DNA from: Nocardioides sp. TF02-7
GTDB taxonomy: Bacteria > Actinomycetota > Actinomycetes > Propionibacteriales > Nocardioidaceae
Assembly: GCF_022437945.1 (NCBI RefSeq)
Contig: NZ_CP092535.1
Coordinates: 3,348,001 to 3,412,000 of the forward strand
DNA: 64,000 nucleotides
Direction of reading: 5' to 3'
Positions 63,928 through 64,000 of this stretch are shown here, piece by piece. The notes under the pieces were generated by a model. It made no database searches. It saw nothing but the letters and a program-made list of their open reading frames with translations, and was not told the origin of the DNA. Within the stretch, counting starts at the first letter, position 1; each line of letters begins with the position of its first letter. A program made the translations under genes and the position numbers.

Positions 63928-64000
63928 GTGCACGAGACGATCACGAGGATGATGGACACCTACCCGGCGGAGATCGACGACCGGGAGCTCCTCGCCGCGT
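63928..64000 (+). CDS. Possible four-helix-bundle copper-binding protein, N-terminal part
   Basis: GTG 63928, after GAGGGGAG, gives VHETITRMMDTYPAEIDDRE and LLAA before the window ends. The pattern MxxTYPxxxxxxxLLAA, followed by a T that could begin a Cys codon, resembles the N-terminus of cysteine-rich four-helix-bundle copper-binding proteins. Divergent from the response regulator. Confidence 0.4.
   Translation, partial: MHETITRMMDTYPAEIDDRELLAA

Noticed and set aside
1..64000. Prophage, insertion sequence or integrative element
   Set aside because: No integrase, transposase or phage structural gene was recognised on either strand.

Overview
The window is very GC-rich, gene-dense DNA with GTG starts, many ATGA/GTGA stop-start overlaps and typical actinomycete markers: WhiB7, mycoredoxin, AdnAB, MoeZ, DUF3107, UPF0182, PPA1309, and Ku with split LigD. 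Gene order from about 16.5 to 52.5 kb follows the mycobacterial block Rv3208A-Rv3193c (DUF3107, TetR, MoeZ, ATL, AdnA/AdnB, NudC, Mrx1, UvrD2, WhiB7, DUF2342, YlbL, UPF0182). The overall make-up suggests a Propionibacteriales member, perhaps Nocardioides; this is inferred from memory of families, not from a search.

Layout. 0-10.3 kb: a signalling island with a Ser/Thr kinase, a Pro-rich membrane protein, a flavoprotein and a 4-TM protein next to a TerY-P-type triad (PP2C, TerY-like vWA, kinase with zinc ribbon) and a double-FHA membrane serine protease. 10.3-15.2 kb: NHEJ genes (Ku, LigD ligase and LigD polymerase as separate proteins) interleaved with LhgO and an L,D-transpeptidase. 15.2-25.4 kb: PP2C, DUF3107, TetR, MoeZ, ATL, Tpx, a large membrane protein, a 1.4-kb repeat-filled gap, an acyltransferase and a hemerythrin-like protein. 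25.4-42 kb: the repair/redox block AdnA-AdnB, an HTH-hydrolase fusion, OsmC, a flavoprotein, an AztD-like lipoprotein behind a Zur/Fur-like palindrome, NudC, Mrx1, UvrD2 and WhiB7 with an attenuator leader. 42-52.6 kb: PHP protein, YgjP peptidase, Nudix, DUF2342, MoaE, YlbL, PPA1309, UPF0182 and an initiator tRNA. 52.8-64 kb: accessory genes (MNT nucleotidyltransferase, esterase, TRIC channel, M20 hydrolase, GNAT, PhyH dioxygenase with divergent LacI regulator, HesB-like protein, STAS pair) and a GerMN lipoprotein/histidine kinase/response regulator operon.

Data quality shapes the annotation. About 25 genes are broken by one to four single-base indels, nearly always in a G or C run. In every gene checked, correcting the runs gives a reading length divisible by three and restores family motifs. 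I treat these as sequencing/assembly errors, keep the genes as CDS, and report the corrected reading with the run to inspect.

Most notable non-coding structure: the whiB7 leader (promoter, 91-codon uORF, mutually exclusive antiterminator and terminator), several intergenic palindrome families (a 105-bp element in two places, a 91-bp exact duplication, a 120-bp triple tandem array with a partial inverted copy, a three-member terminator family at 54-60 kb), and two clusters of TGTGGAC motifs.
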